Source: Roseovarius sp.
Lineage (GTDB): Bacteria > Pseudomonadota > Alphaproteobacteria > Rhodobacterales > Rhodobacteraceae
Assembly: GCA_027493545.1 (NCBI GenBank)
Contig: JAOSKR010000002.1
Coordinates: 62,001-126,000, forward strand
Direction: 5' to 3'
DNA length: 64,000 nucleotides
Shown: in pieces, positions 1 through 10,263 of the stretch
How the letters are laid out: each line of letters opens with the position of its first letter
Position numbering within the stretch: the stretch's first letter is position 1
Made by a program: the position numbers and the translations under genes
Notes under the pieces: model-generated
Seen by the model: the letters and a program-made list of their open reading frames with translations, nothing else
What the model was told of the DNA's origin: nothing
Database searches by the model: none

Positions 1-796
1 CCGGGTCGAGCACGCCGTCGATGCGTGTGAAACTGGCCTGCATCTCGTCCGCCAGCCGGGTGCGGCGGTCCTCGTCGCCGGTGGGCCAGATCAGGGTAAA
101 GCCCTTGATCTGGCCGCCGCGCAGCGTCACCTGGGTCTGTGACACGATGCGGTCGTTGCGCCCGATCAGGGTGAAGTCGTCGCCATTGACCTGGCGCGGG
201 CCCTCGGGCGGCACGATTTCCAGCGTCTGCATGATGTCGTAGAGCCCGACCATGGTGTTGCGGTCGCCGCGCTGGCTGATCAGCAGCACCCGCGCCTCGG
301 GCATCGGGCCGCTGGCCTTGAAATGCGCGAATGGCGGTTCGTAATGGTCGAACGCCACCACCGCCAGCGGGATTTTCATCTCGATGCCGGTGGCATCGTC
401 ACGCACCGTGCGCAGGTCCAGCCCGTCGAGGACGGTGTTGTAGCTGTCCAGAAGCTGGGCGCGCTGGCGGGTGGTCAGGATGCCGGTGGGCTCATGCCCG
501 TTCTCGCGCTGCCAGGCCGCCATCGCCGCGCGCGTGCCCGGCCCGAAGGCGGCGTCGACGAAGCTCTGGTAATAGCCCGCCCATTGCAGCGCCTCCTGGA
601 TCTGGGCGCGTTCCTCGCGGCTCAGCCGGGCCTCGTTCTGGGTCGCCTCGAAAGGCGTTTCGAGTGGGATTTCGGGATCCGGCACGATTTGCGGGGCCGG
701 ATCGCCCTGGGCCTGGGCCTGGGCGGGGGCTTGGACGACAATGAAATGGAGGGCAAGAACGATCGTGAAAAGAAGGGCATTCGCAATGCGCGTCAT
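1..796 (-). CDS. Secreted peptidoglycan-binding-domain protein, probably trypsin-like (cut by window edge)
   Basis: The reading frame runs on the minus strand from an ATG at 794-796 to the left edge without a stop, so only about 265 N-terminal residues are seen. Residues 1-30 form a signal peptide (hydrophobic core then an Ala-Gln-rich cleavage region). Residues about 58-118 read as a PG_binding_1 module with the usual core (FGPGTRAAMAAWQ near 84-96). The following part (DLRTVRDDATGIEMKIP) resembles Rhodobacteraceae proteins in which this module precedes a trypsin-like peptidase, but the catalytic part is not in the window, so the protease call is inference. A purine-rich AAAGG lies just upstream of the ATG. 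The gene is divergent from glyQ. Confidence 0.7.
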   Translation of the reverse strand, partial: MTRIANALLFTIVLALHFIVVQAPAQAQAQGDPAPQIVPDPEIPLETPFEATQNEARLSREERAQIQEALQWAGYYQSFVDAAFGPGTRAAMAAWQRENGHEPTGILTTRQRAQLLDSYNTVLDGLDLRTVRDDATGIEMKIPLAVVAFDHYEPPFAHFKASGPMPEARVLLISQRGDRNTMVGLYDIMQTLEIVPPEGPRQVNGDDFTLIGRNDRIVSQTQVTLRGGQIKGFTLIWPTGDEDRRTRLADEMQASFTRIDGVLDP

Positions 797-851
797 AGAG
801 CTACCTTTGCATTTGGGCCTTGGTGCCGGTCCTGGAGTCATTCTTAACAAA

Positions 852-880
852 TTGCGCCCGGCTTGCATCCAAAATATGCG
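852..880 (+). promoter_or_regulatory. Weak sigma-70-like promoter candidate upstream of glyQ
   Basis: TTGCGC and TATGCG are separated by 17 bases in the divergent gap between the secreted protein gene and glyQ. The -10 match is poor, so this is a suggestion only. Confidence 0.25.
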
Positions 881-959
881 CGTGCCCGCGATTGACCCGG
901 CCCGGCCTGCGCCGTAGGTAGTTGCCACGGTCCGCGAGGGCCCCGGGATAGGGACGAAA

Positions 960-1889
960 ATGGCGCAAACGCAGGAAAAACCCCGCTGTTTCCAGGACAT
1001 CCTCCTGCGGCTCCAGGGCTACTGGGCGGCGCAGGGCTGCGCCATCCTGCAGCCCTACGACATGGAGGTGGGCGCCGGCACCTTTCACCCCGCCACCACG
1101 CTGCGCAGCCTCGGCCCCCGGCCCCGGGCGGCGGCCTATGTGCAGCCCTCGCGCCGGCCCACCGACGGACGCTATGGCGAGAACCCCAACCGGCTGCAGC
1201 ACTACTATCAGTACCAGGTGCTGATCAAACCCAGCCCGCCGGAGCTGCAGGCGCTCTATCTCGGCTCGCTTCAGGCCATCGGCATCGACCCGGCGCTGCA
1301 CGACATCCGCTTTGTCGAGGACGACTGGGAAAGCCCGACGCTGGGCGCCTGGGGGCTCGGGTGGGAGGTCTGGTGCGACGGCATGGAGGTCAGCCAGTTC
1401 ACCTATTTCCAGCAGGTCGGCGGGCATGACTGCCACCCGGTCTCGGGCGAGCTGACCTATGGGCTCGAGCGGCTGGCGATGTATGTTCTGGGCGTCGATC
1501 ACGTGATGGAGATGCCCTTCAACGACCCCGACGCGGACATTCCGCTCAGCTATGGCGATGTCTTCCGCCAGGCCGAGGAGGAATACAGCCGCTTCAACTT
1601 CGACGTTGCCAACACCGCGATGCTGCTCGACCACTTTGCCGCGGCCGAGGCCGAATGCGCCGCCATACTCGCCGCGCCCGCCAGTGATCCGAAAACCGGC
1701 AGGCGCATCGTCATGGCCCAGCCCGCCTATGACCAGTGCATCAAGGCCAGCCACATCTTCAACCTGCTCGACGCGCGCGGCGTGATCTCGCCGACCGAGC
1801 GGCAGGCCTATATCGGGCGCGTGCGCGCGCTGGCGAAACGCTGCGCCGACGCCTTCGTGCAGACCGAGGCGGGGGGCTGGCAGGCGTGA
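960..1889 (+). CDS. glyQ: Glycyl-tRNA synthetase alpha subunit
   Basis: Cytoplasmic class II synthetase subunit that, with GlyS, charges tRNA-Gly using ATP. The 309-residue product has the family length and is intact. Characteristic stretches are TFHPATTL (41-48), the block [18 protein letters not shown] and the conserved [18 protein letters not shown] region. ATG at 960 follows an AGGGA box. The stop overlaps the next start by four bases (GTGA), so the downstream gene is translationally coupled. It heads the operon glyQ, DUF6446-like, nuclease-like, glyS, ppdK. This is one of the few long genes here without an indel. Confidence 0.98.
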   Translation: MAQTQEKPRCFQDILLRLQGYWAAQGCAILQPYDMEVGAGTFHPATTLRSLGPRPRAAAYVQPSRRPTDGRYGENPNRLQHYYQYQVLIKPSPPELQALYLGSLQAIGIDPALHDIRFVEDDWESPTLGAWGLGWEVWCDGMEVSQFTYFQQVGGHDCHPVSGELTYGLERLAMYVLGVDHVMEMPFNDPDADIPLSYGDVFRQAEEEYSRFNFDVANTAMLLDHFAAAEAECAAILAAPASDPKTGRRIVMAQPAYDQCIKASHIFNLLDARGVISPTERQAYIGRVRALAKRCADAFVQTEAGGWQA

Positions 1890-2413
1890 TCGGAAAGCTT
1901 CTGGCCGGCATCATCGTCGTCACCGCGCTGGCGGCGGGCGCGGCGGTCTATTACCTGCAGGTCTACGCCTTCTATGAAGAGATGGCGCCCTCGGGACCCG
2001 GGGACGTGCAGTTGACCGCGCGTGCGACGGGTACGCCCGAGCCGCTGGCGCACAGCGATTTCCGCGCCATCGACGCGACCAGTTCGCCGATCCGCTATCG
2101 CGCCTGCTTTCACGCCGCCGAAGACCCCGCCGGGATGGCGGGGCGCTACATGCCTTATCAGGACGCGGTGCCGCTGACCGCGCCCGGCTGGTTCGGGTGT
2201 TTCGATGCCCGCGAGATCGGCGATGCGATCGGGGCGGGCCGTGCCCGGGCCTTTCTCGGCACCGCGAACATCCGATACGGCATCGACCGCATCGTTGCCA
2301 TCCACGACGACGGTCGCGGCTGGGCGTGGAACCAGATCAACCGCTGCGGCAAGATCGTGTTCGAAGGCAAGCCCGCCCCCGACGACTGCCCGCCCGCGCC
2401 CGAAGGATACTGA
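1886..2413 (+). CDS. DUF6446-like membrane-anchored protein between glyQ and glyS
   Basis: The 175-residue product starts with GTG overlapping the glyQ stop. Residues about 4-24 form one membrane segment followed by [12 protein letters not shown]; the rest is probably periplasmic. Conserved-looking features are [17 protein letters not shown] and a C-terminal pair of cysteines. In Rhodobacterales a protein of this shape commonly sits between glyQ and glyS and is catalogued as DUF6446. That family name is from memory, and no function is established. The overlap implies co-translation with glyQ. Confidence 0.8.
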   Translation: MIGKLLAGIIVVTALAAGAAVYYLQVYAFYEEMAPSGPGDVQLTARATGTPEPLAHSDFRAIDATSSPIRYRACFHAAEDPAGMAGRYMPYQDAVPLTAPGWFGCFDAREIGDAIGAGRARAFLGTANIRYGIDRIVAIHDDGRGWAWNQINRCGKIVFEGKPAPDDCPPAPEGY

Positions 2414-2416
2414 GCG

Positions 2417-3006
2417 ATGGCGACAAAGGAAGACATACTGGAGCAGATCGTTGAGGAGTATTACGCAACAAAGGGCTATTTCGTGCAGCACAACGTCAAG
2501 TTCAGGCCGAGCCCCGATCACCCGGATTTTGTGGTCAATCAGGATTCGAACCACAGCGACATCGACGTGCTGGCCCTCCACCCGACGATGCCGGGGGCCG
2601 AAGCCGTGGTGGCAGTCAGTTGCAAGAGCTGGCAGGCAGGCTTTAATCCGAAGCGGAGATCGACGCCATCACTAACAACAAGATCGTGAGCGGACGGGAG
2701 CGCTGGCGTTTCTTCCGCGAGTTGTGCTCGGCGAAATGGTCAGAGGCTTTCGTAGACAAGGTGCAAGAAATGACCGGGCGTCGAGCGTTTACCCATGTCA
2801 CGGCTGTATCGCGTATTCACGGTGACCGTGCGATATGGGAAAACCATCCGCCTTTTCAGGTGGCCATGCAGGGCAATCCGGTCAAATTGTTGGCCTTTCA
2901 CGATATGTTGAGAGATATCGAGGGGTCATTGACCACGACGCTGGCGTCGACCGAAGTCGGCCGAATGATGCAAATGTTCCGCGCCGCCGGACTGAAATTG
3001 AGCTAG
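2417..3006 (+). CDS. Small PD-(D/E)XK-like nuclease-fold protein (frameshifted in this sequence)
   Basis: Starts at ATG 2417, three bases after the preceding stop. The frame breaks near 2653, where one G appears to be missing; restoring it joins KAEIDAITNNKIVSGRERW and gives about 196 residues ending at 3006. The segment DIDVLALHP followed by VVAVSCKSWQ (about residues 47-73) resembles the D-x(n)-xxK core of PD-(D/E)XK nucleases, with Ser in place of the usual Glu or Asp before the Lys pair. Base composition is clearly lower in GC than glyQ or glyS, which suggests acquisition into the gly operon. I do not recognise the family. Nuclease fold is inference, and it could be an inactive derivative. 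Confidence 0.6.
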
Positions 3007-3012
3007 AAACAG

Positions 3013-5295
3013 ATGCCCGACCTGCTGATCGAACTCTTCTCCGAGGAAATCCCCGCGCGGATGCAGCCCCGCGCGGCGGACGATCTGCGCCGGCTGGTGA
3101 CCGATGGCCTGGTCGAGGCCGGGCTGACCTATGCCGGCGCGGCGGCCTTTTCCACGCCGCGGCGGCTGGTGCTGGCGCTCGAGGGGCTGACCGCCGCCTC
3201 GCCCACGGTTCGCGAAGAGCGCAAGGGCCCCCGCGTCGGCGCGCCCGAAAAGGCAATCGAGGGCTTCTTGCGCGGCGCCGGTGTCGGCCGCGACGATCTG
3301 GAAATCCGCGACGAGAAGAAGGGCCAGGTCTATTACGCCACCATCACCCGGCCGGGGCGCGCGGCGGATGTCATCGTCGCCGAAGTGCTGGAAGGCGTCA
3401 TCCGTAATTTCCCGTGGCCGAAATCCATGCGCTGGGGCAGCGGCAGCCTGCGCTGGGTGCGCCCGCTGCATTCGATCCTGTGCATCCTGACGGATGAGGC
3501 CGGCGAGGCGCGCGTCGTCGATATGGATGTGGACGGCCTCAGGGCCGGCAACACCACCGAGGGTCACCGCTTCATGGCGCCGGGGCGGTTTGCCGTCACC
3601 GGGTTCGACGACTACGCGGCGCGGCTCAAGAAGGCCCGTGTCGTGCTCGACCCCACTGAGCGCGCGGCCCATATCCGGCAGGAGGCCGAGAACGTGGCCT
3701 TTGCCGCCGGGCTGGAACTGGTCGAGGACAAGGCGCTTCTGGCCGAGGTGGCGGGGCTCGTGGAATGGCCGGTGGCGCTGATGGGCGAAATCGGGGCGGA
3801 GTTTCTCGACCTGCCGGCGGAGGTGCTGCAGACCTCGATGCGCGAACATCAGAAGTTCTTTTCGGTCCGAAACCCGAAAACCGGGCGGATCGAACGTTTC
3901 ATCACCGTCGCCAACATCGAGGCCGCCGATGGCGGCGCCACCATCCTCGCGGGCAACCGCAAGGTTCTGGCGGCGCGGCTGAGCGACGCCGCGTTCTTCT
4001 GGGAAAACGACCTGCGCGTCGCGCGCGCGGGCGGGCAGGCGTGGCTGGACGCGCTGGCGGGTGTCACATTTCATAGCAAGCTCGGCAGCCGGGCCGAGCG
4101 GGTGGACCGCATCGCGGCGCTGGCGCGCGAGGTGGCCCCTTTCGTCGGCGCCGACCCCGACCTGGCCGAGCAGGCGGCGCGCTGGGCCAAGGCCGATCTC
4201 AGCTCGGAAATGGTGGGCGAATTCCCCGAACTGCAAGGCGTGATGGGCCGCTATTACGCCCGGGCCGCCGGCCTGCCGGCCGAGGTGGCGGCGGCGGCAG
4301 AGGAGCACTACGCGCCGCAGGGGCCGTCCGATCACGTACCCACCGCGCCGGTGTCAGTTGCCGTGGCGCTGGCCGACAAGCTCGACATGCTGACGGGGTT
4401 CTGGGCGATTGACGAAAAGCCCACCGGCTCGAAAGACCCCTTCGCGCTGAGGCGGGCGGCGCTGGGGGTCATTCGAGTCATCTTAGAGAACAACATACGG
4501 CTCAGACTGCAATCTGCTTTCGAGGAAGCTCTCCATATCCTCTATGAGAGTTTCTCTGTATCTTTTAACATTTTTGAACCGGACGGAGGATCTGCAGATT
4601 GGGACGGTTGGCAGCTAGTATTGACCGGCTACTCACGCGAAAGCACTGAGCCGAAATTTGTTACCTTCGAAGCGCCGAGAAACTTGCGGCTAGGCGATGA
4701 CGAAATGGCATTTGTCGGGGGAGGGGGCCCGGGGTCCTTATCAACTGCCCATTGCCGAAGAACTTGTGACGAACCTCCTCGCCTTCTTCCACGACCGCCT
4801 CAAGGTGCATCTGCGCGAGCAGGGCGTCCGCCATGACGTCATCGACGCCTGCGTCGCCAAGCCCGGCAATGACGACCTCGCGCTTCTGGTCAAACGCGCC
4901 ACCGCGCTGAGCGGGTTCCTCAAGACCGAGGACGGCGAAAACCTCGTGCAGGGCTTCCGCCGCGCCAACAACATCCTGACCCAGGCCGAGGAACGGGACG
5001 GGGTGGAATACTCCTTCGGCGCGGACGCGAAATTCGCCGAAGGGCCCGAGGAAAAAGGCACTCTTCGCCGCGCTCGACGCCGCCGAGGGCGCGATCGCAC
5101 AGGCGGGAGAGGCCGAGGATTTCACCGCCCAGATGGCGGCACTGGCGGGCCTGCGCGCGCCCATTGACGCCTTTTTTTGAGGCGGTCCAGGTCAACACCG
5201 ACAATCAGGTGGTGCGCCGCAACCGCCTCAACCTGCTCGGCCGCATCCGCGCGATCTGCCTGCAGGCGGCCGATCTGGGCCGGCTGGAAGGGTAG
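3013..5295 (+). CDS. glyS: Glycyl-tRNA synthetase beta subunit (three frameshifts in this sequence)
   Basis: Partner of GlyQ in tRNA-Gly charging. It starts [18 protein letters not shown], the typical N-terminus, and ends at TAG 5293-5295 with [17 protein letters not shown]. The frame is broken near 4725-4735 (G-rich run), near 5055 (one extra A in a five-A run) and in the seven-T run at 5172-5178 (one extra T). Corrected, the product is about 760 residues, long for the family. The extra length sits in the linker between RVILENN (about 4490) and [13 protein letters not shown] (about 4775); its DNA has much lower GC than the rest. Linker insertions at this place occur in Rhodobacteraceae GlyS (recollection). 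The gene is probably functional and the breaks are sequencing errors. Confidence 0.93.
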
Positions 5296-5306
5296 GGGCG
5301 GTGATA

Positions 5307-5371
5307 CCCGCCCCGGGCTTGACCCGGGGCCTCGCGGTCGGCACAGGCCCCGGCTCGGGGGCCGGGGCGGG
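5307..5371. repeat. REP-like long inverted repeat between glyS and ppdK
   Basis: Two arms of about 26 bases (5307-5332 and 5345-5371), of the form CCCGCCCCGGG...CCCGGGGCCT and its complement, can fold into one long GC hairpin. A second copy lies at 20948-21020 and a degenerate one near 21745. It is read as an interspersed palindromic repeat that may also act in transcript processing. Confidence 0.75.
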
Positions 5372-5442
5372 CATGACCCAACGTATATGGACACCTCGAC
5401 AGAATCCTTGCCTTTGAAGACGCGAAGAGCGATATTGCCGCG

Positions 5443-8005
5443 GTGCAGCGAAACGACCCCGATATCACCCTGATCACGGCCGACGCGCCGGTTGCGGCCA
5501 CGACCCATGGCGGCCGTGCCAAGTGCCTGCAGCGGCTGGTGCGGCTCGACCTGCCGGTGCCGCGCACGATCGCGCTGTCGTTCCGGACCGTGCGGCGCAT
5601 CGCCACCGGCGACATGCCCGATCCGGCGCGGCTGCTGTCTCCGTTCGACGCGGATGCCATCCTCTGCGTGCGGCCCTCGTCGGAAGACCCCGACTGGGGC
5701 GGGCCCGGCGCGGTGCTCAACATCGGCATGAACGACGCCCGCTACGTGGAGTTTTCCGAACGCATCGGCCGGGCCGCCGCCGCCGCGCTCTATCTTCGTT
5801 GCGTGCAGAGCTTCGCGGTGCATGTCGCGCGGCTCGACCCGGACGCGTACGACGATGTCGACCCCGATCCGGTCAAGGGGCTGAAACAGGCGCTCGCGGC
5901 CTACGAGGACGAGACCGACGAGGAGTTTCCGCAAGACCCCGCGGTGCAGCTCACGGAGGCCCTGCGCTCGATGGCGCGGGCCTGGGAGGGCACCAGCGCG
6001 CGGCTCCTGCGCCAGGCCAAGGGCGCGCCGGCCGATGCCGGGCTGGGGCTGGTGGTGCAGGAGATGGCGCTGGGCCTCGGGGAGGGCGAGTGCGGCTCGG
6101 GCGTGATGCAGCTGGTTGACAGCCAAACCGGCGCGCGCCAGATCACCGGCCGTTACCTCAGCCAGAGCCAGGGCCGTGACGCGCTGCGGCGCGGGGCCGG
6201 AGCGCTCTATCTCGGGCGCGATCCGCGCGGCCCGTCGCTCGAGGACCTCGCCCCCGAGGCGTTCGCCCGGCTGAAGGGGCACACCGCCCTCATGCGCGAC
6301 AGGCTGCGCGAGGAGATGCAGGCCGAATTCACCATCGAGAACGGCCGTGTCTACCTGCTCGACGGGGTTCGGGTGACGCGCACCGCGCGCGCCGCCATAG
6401 CCATCGCCGTGGCGCTCGCCGAGGACGGCATCATCTCGCGCGAGGAGGCGCTGATGCGCATCGAGCCGCGGGCCCTGAACGAGCTTTTGCACCGGCAGGT
6501 CGATCCGAACGTGACCCGCGATGTGCTGGCCCGCGGCATCGGCGCCAGCCCCGGCGCCGCCAGCGGGCGCATCGTCTTTTCCTCGACCGACGCCCAGGCC
6601 AGCGCCGCGCGCGGCGAGCCCTGCATCCTGGTGCGGCGCGAAACCAGCTCCGAGGACATCCGCGGCATGCACGCCGCCGTCGGGGGTGCTGACCCACCGC
6701 GGCGGCATGACCAGCCACGCCGCCGTCATCGGCCGGGGCATGGGCAAGCCCTGCGTGGTGGGCGTGTCGGACATCCAGATCGACCTGCGCCGCAAGCAGC
6801 TGGTCTTTCGCGGCGGGCGGGTGCTGAAGGCCGGCGACTGGATCACCCTCGACGGCACCAGCGGCGATGTGCTGGCCGGAGACACGCCGCTGCTGGAGGC
6901 CACCCGCGACCCGGCGCTGGCCACGCTGATGACCTGGGCCGATGCCGCCCGCGACATCGCGGTGCGCGCCAATGCCGACACCCCCGCCGATGCCAAGGTC
7001 GCCCGCAGCTTCAAGGCCGAGGGGATCGGCCTTTGCCGGACCGAGCACATGTTTTTCGAGACCGAGCGCCTGACGGTGATGCGCGAGATGATCTTTGCCG
7101 ATACCGGCGAGGATCGTGCCGCGGCGCTGGAGCTGCTCTTGCCGATGCAGCGCGCCGATTTCATCGACCTCTTCCGCATCATGCATGGCCAACCGGTCTG
7201 CATCCGCCTCTTTGATCCGCCGCTGCACGAATTCCTGCCCTCCGACCGCGCGGGCCTGCGCGAACTGGCCGAGTCGCTCGACCTGCCGCTGTCGGACGTC
7301 ACCCGCCGGGTCGAGGCCCTGGGCGAATACAACCCCATGCTGGGCCTGCGCGGCGTGCGCCTCGGCGTCACCATGCCCGAGATCTACGAGATGCAGGCGC
7401 GGGCGATCTTCGAGGCGACGGTGGCCGCCAGCCGCGAGGGCGAGCCGGTGGTGCCCGAGATCATGATCCCGCTGGTCAGCGCCCGCCGCGAGGTCGAACT
7501 GGTCAAGACCCGCATCGACGCGGTGGCGGCGGCGGTCCGCAACGAGACCGGATGCGAGTTCACCTATCGCCTTGGCGTCATGGTCGAGACCCCGCGCGCG
7601 GCGCTGCGCGCGGGCGAGATCGCGCCGCTGGTGTCGTTCCTCAGCTTCGGCACCAACGATCTGACGCAGATGACCTATGGCCTCAGCCGCGACGATGCCG
7701 GGCGCTTCATGTCGGCCTATGTCCAGCAGGGCGTCTTTCCCGAGGACCCGTTCCACCGGCTCGATGTCGACGGGGTGGGCGAACTGCTCGAGATCGCCGC
7801 CACGCGCGGGCGGCAGGCCAAGCCGGGGCTGGTGCTGTCGATCTGCGGCGAACACGGCGGCAACCCCGAATCGATTGCCTTTTGCCGCGACGCCGGTTTC
7901 GACTATGTGTCCTGCTCGCCCTTCCGCGTTCCGGTGGCGCGACTCGCCGCCGCACAACTGGCCGTGAAAGGCCGGATCACACAAGAACTGGTTGCGCAAC
8001 CCTGA
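5443..8005 (+). CDS. ppdK: Pyruvate, phosphate dikinase / PEP-binding protein (frameshifted)
   Basis: Interconverts pyruvate, ATP and phosphate with PEP, AMP and pyrophosphate in the cytosol. The frame breaks near 6682 in a GGGGG run (one extra G). Across the break lies the phosphohistidine motif GGMTSHAAVIGRGMGKPCVVG region. The C-terminal PEP/pyruvate barrel has FGTNDLTQMTYGLSRDD and the active-site Cys motif ICGEHGG. The length of about 854 residues fits the family, although the N-terminal nucleotide-binding part is divergent. The GTG at 5443 is the first start in this frame. An ATG at 5387 with one A restored near 5406 would give MDTSTEILAFEDAK and may be the true start. It follows glyS, a common Rhodobacteraceae order. 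Confidence 0.9.
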
Positions 8006-8152
8006 TCGGCCCGAACATCTTGGGGCTAAGAACTCGTCAGGTTTTCATGCTATGGTGGCCCTGCATTCGCCGGGCTGGACGCGGCTGCCGGTTCGGCCTA
8101 AGAGAAGCGGATGCCCGGGGTCCCGTGTGGCCCGCAGTACGGGGGATATCGC

Positions 8153-8779
8153 ATGTTTCGCACTCTTTTGGCGCTGCTCTTGGCAGCGGCCGGGGTCGCG
8201 GCGGCGGCAGGCACCGCAACGGCAGACACGCCACTCGGCAAGGTCTTTGACGCTGAACGCCGCGCCATCGGCAGCCAGCCGGACGAGCGGCTCGCGTCGC
8301 TTCTGACCCGCCCGGAACTGTCGGTGGACTATTCGCCCGAGTGGCTGGCCGCCCAGGATTTCGAGATGAGCGGCGCCGACTGGCGCTGCCTGGCCGAGGC
8401 GCTTTATTTCGAGGCCCGCGGCGAAAGCGTCAAGGGCCAGTTCGCGGTGGCCGAGGTCATTCTCAACCGTGTCGACAGCAGCGCGTTTCCCGACGATGTC
8501 TGCGCCGTGGTGCATCAGGGTACGGGCCGCAAGTACCAGTGCCAGTTCACCTATACCTGCGACGGCCATCAGGAGGTGATCGCCGAGCCGCGCGCCTTCA
8601 GGCGGGCGGGAAAGATCGCCTATCTGATGGTGTCGGGCGCGCCGCGTCCGCTGACCGGCGGCGCCACCCACTATCACACCCGCGCGGTCAGCCCGCGCTG
8701 GGCGCACCGCTTTGCCCGCACCGCCGCGATCGGGGTGCATTATTTCTACCGCATGCCGACGCGGCTCAGTTCGAACTGA
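8153..8779 (+). CDS. Secreted cell wall hydrolase (SleB / Hydrolase_2 family)
   Basis: The 208-residue product starts at ATG 8153 behind a GGGGGA box. It has a signal peptide (residues 1-28, FRTLLALLLAAAGVAAA). The catalytic region is WRCLAEALYFEARGES-x-KGQ followed by VAEVILNRV, and later GGATHYHT and W-A..F; this is the Hydrolase_2 (SleB, CwlJ) pattern in which the Glu of YFEARGE is catalytic. It probably cleaves peptidoglycan in the periplasm during growth or division. An upstream in-frame ATG at 8111 is less likely, because it would place charged residues before the signal peptide. Confidence 0.88.
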   Translation: MFRTLLALLLAAAGVAAAAGTATADTPLGKVFDAERRAIGSQPDERLASLLTRPELSVDYSPEWLAAQDFEMSGADWRCLAEALYFEARGESVKGQFAVAEVILNRVDSSAFPDDVCAVVHQGTGRKYQCQFTYTCDGHQEVIAEPRAFRRAGKIAYLMVSGAPRPLTGGATHYHTRAVSPRWAHRFARTAAIGVHYFYRMPTRLSSN

Positions 8780-8895
8780 CGCGCAACGCGGGGGCGTGGC
8801 CAGAAACCGGTTGACTCGGACGCGCGGCCGGATACAAGGCGGGCTTCACGGGACATACACGGGCGCCGCCGCGCGCCCGGCGCAGGAGACAGGAC

Positions 8896-9063
8896 ATGGC
8901 GAAGCCGACCACCATCAAGATCCGCCTCAACTCGACCGCGGGCACCGGCCATTTCTATGTGACCAGGAAGAACGCGCGCACCATGACCGAAAAGATGACG
9001 GCCCGCAAATACGACCCCGTCGTGCGCAAGCATGTCGAGTACAAGGAAGGCAAGATCAAGTAA
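8896..9063 (+). CDS. rpmG: 50S ribosomal protein L33
   Basis: Intact 55-residue protein: [18 protein letters not shown] at the start, [13 protein letters not shown] in the middle and VEYKEGKIK at the end, all matching the proteobacterial non-zinc L33 type (no CxxC pairs). A strong AGGAGA box precedes the ATG. It is monocistronic, with its own terminator directly after it. Confidence 0.97.
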   Translation: MAKPTTIKIRLNSTAGTGHFYVTRKNARTMTEKMTARKYDPVVRKHVEYKEGKIK

Positions 9064-9090
9064 CCTGCCGCCCGATGCACAGGGTCCCAG

Positions 9091-9119
9091 GGCCGCGCCG
9101 TCCGGGCAGCGGCCTTTTT
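9091..9119 (+). terminator. Rho-independent terminator of rpmG
   Basis: GGCCGC (9091-9096) pairs with GCGGCC (9109-9114) and is followed at once by five T (9115-9119), 27 bases after the rpmG stop. Confidence 0.85.
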
Positions 9120-9185
9120 CGTTTCGCGTCGGTGTGAAATTTGGGAGGATTTCTTTGCGAACGTCGCCTTGGCGGCGCCGTCAGG

Positions 9186-9221
9186 TTCGCCTTCGGCGAG
9201 AGTATTTGGGGAAAGATGAAA
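9186..9221 (+). repeat. Small hairpin plus conserved-looking AGTATTTGGGGAAAGATGAAA tail
   Basis: TCGCC-TTC-GGCGA forms a short stem at 9187-9199, followed by a purine-rich tail to 9221. I recall this hairpin-plus-tail pattern recurring downstream of genes in roseobacter genomes, but only this copy is visible here. The rest of 9120-9286 holds nothing else I recognise. Confidence 0.35.
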
Positions 9222-9286
9222 CCCGCGTGCGCTTGCGCCCTTCACCTTGCAGGCAAATTCTCCGGCGAGCGGGGGGGCGCCGCACG

Positions 9287-9322
9287 AAAAAGGCCGGCCC
9301 GAATGCGGGGGCCGGCCTTTGT
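9287..9322 (-). terminator. Terminator of the BI-1 family gene
   Basis: AGGCCGGCCC (9291-9300) and GGGCCGGCCTTT form a strong stem around GAATGCGG. On the minus strand the stem is followed by five T (complement of 9287-9291), directly after the BI-1 stop. Confidence 0.85.
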
Positions 9323-9342
9323 CGTCGGTGCAAAGGGACAGG

Positions 9343-10079
9343 TTATTCGCGGCTGCCGAAGAGGCTCAGCAGCATCACGAACATGTTGATGAAGTCGAGG
9401 TAGAGCCGCAGCGCCCCCATGATCGCGGACTTGCCCAGCCACTCGCTGTCGCCGCCATGGGCGTGGGCGAGTACTCGTTCTTGATGTCCTGGGTGTCGTA
9501 GGCGGTGAGCCCGGCGAAGATCAGCACGCCGATGATCGAGATCGCGAACATGATCGCCGGCGAGCCGAGGAAGATGTTGACGATCGAGGCCACGATAAGG
9601 CCGATCAGACCCATGATCAGAAAGCTGCCCCAGCCCGAGATATCCTTTTTCGTGGTGTAACCCCAGAGCGACAGGCCGGCGAAGGAGATCGAGGTGATCA
9701 GGAACACCTGCGCGATCGAAAAGCCGGTGAAGGCCATGAATATCCAGCTCAGCGACAGCCCCATCACCGCCGCGAAGGCATAGAAGAAGAGCTGTGCCGC
9801 CGCCGCCGAAATCCGGTTGAGCACCGCGCCGAAGGCAAAGACCATGATCAGCGGCGCGAACATCACGACATAGCCCAGGATATTCGGCTGCAGCGTGGCC
9901 GGGTTACGGAACACCGCCAGCAGATCGGGGCTGGTGCCGACCGCCCAGGCCACGGCGAAGGTCAGCAGCATGCCCACCGACATGGTGCCGTAGACCTTGT
10001 TCATGTGGGCGCGCAGACCCTGGTCAATCTGGGCGGCACGTACGCCAGTCGCCGTCCGGATCGTGTCGAATTCAGCCAT
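9343..10079 (-). CDS. Bax inhibitor-1 / YccA family inner-membrane protein (frameshifted near the C-terminus)
   Basis: Start ATG at 10077-10079. The N-terminal part (MAEFDTIRTATGVRAAQIDQGLRAHM) and seven hydrophobic segments match the BI-1/YccA family, including the late motif AYDTQDIKNEY. The frame breaks near 9466, where one base seems missing after GAGTACT; the other frame then gives AHAHGGDSEWLGKSAIMGALRLYLDFINMFVMLLSLFG and stops at 9343. The corrected length is about 245 residues. YccA in E. coli inhibits FtsH, and other members act as channels; the role here is not known. It is followed by its own terminator and convergent with rpmG. Confidence 0.92.
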
Positions 10080-10263
10080 TCAAGCCTCCGATAAAGAGTT
10101 GTCCCAAGTCCTGCAGGTGGACCTTGACGACAATATCGGTTGGCCGCGCCGGTATTTCAAGCTTTTCCGGGCCGGCTGCGCAGGGATTTCCGCATGCCGG
10201 GCGATCCGGCCCTGCGGCGCGTCCCTGACCGGGCGGCGGGCCTGCCGCCCGGGCCCGCCGTCC

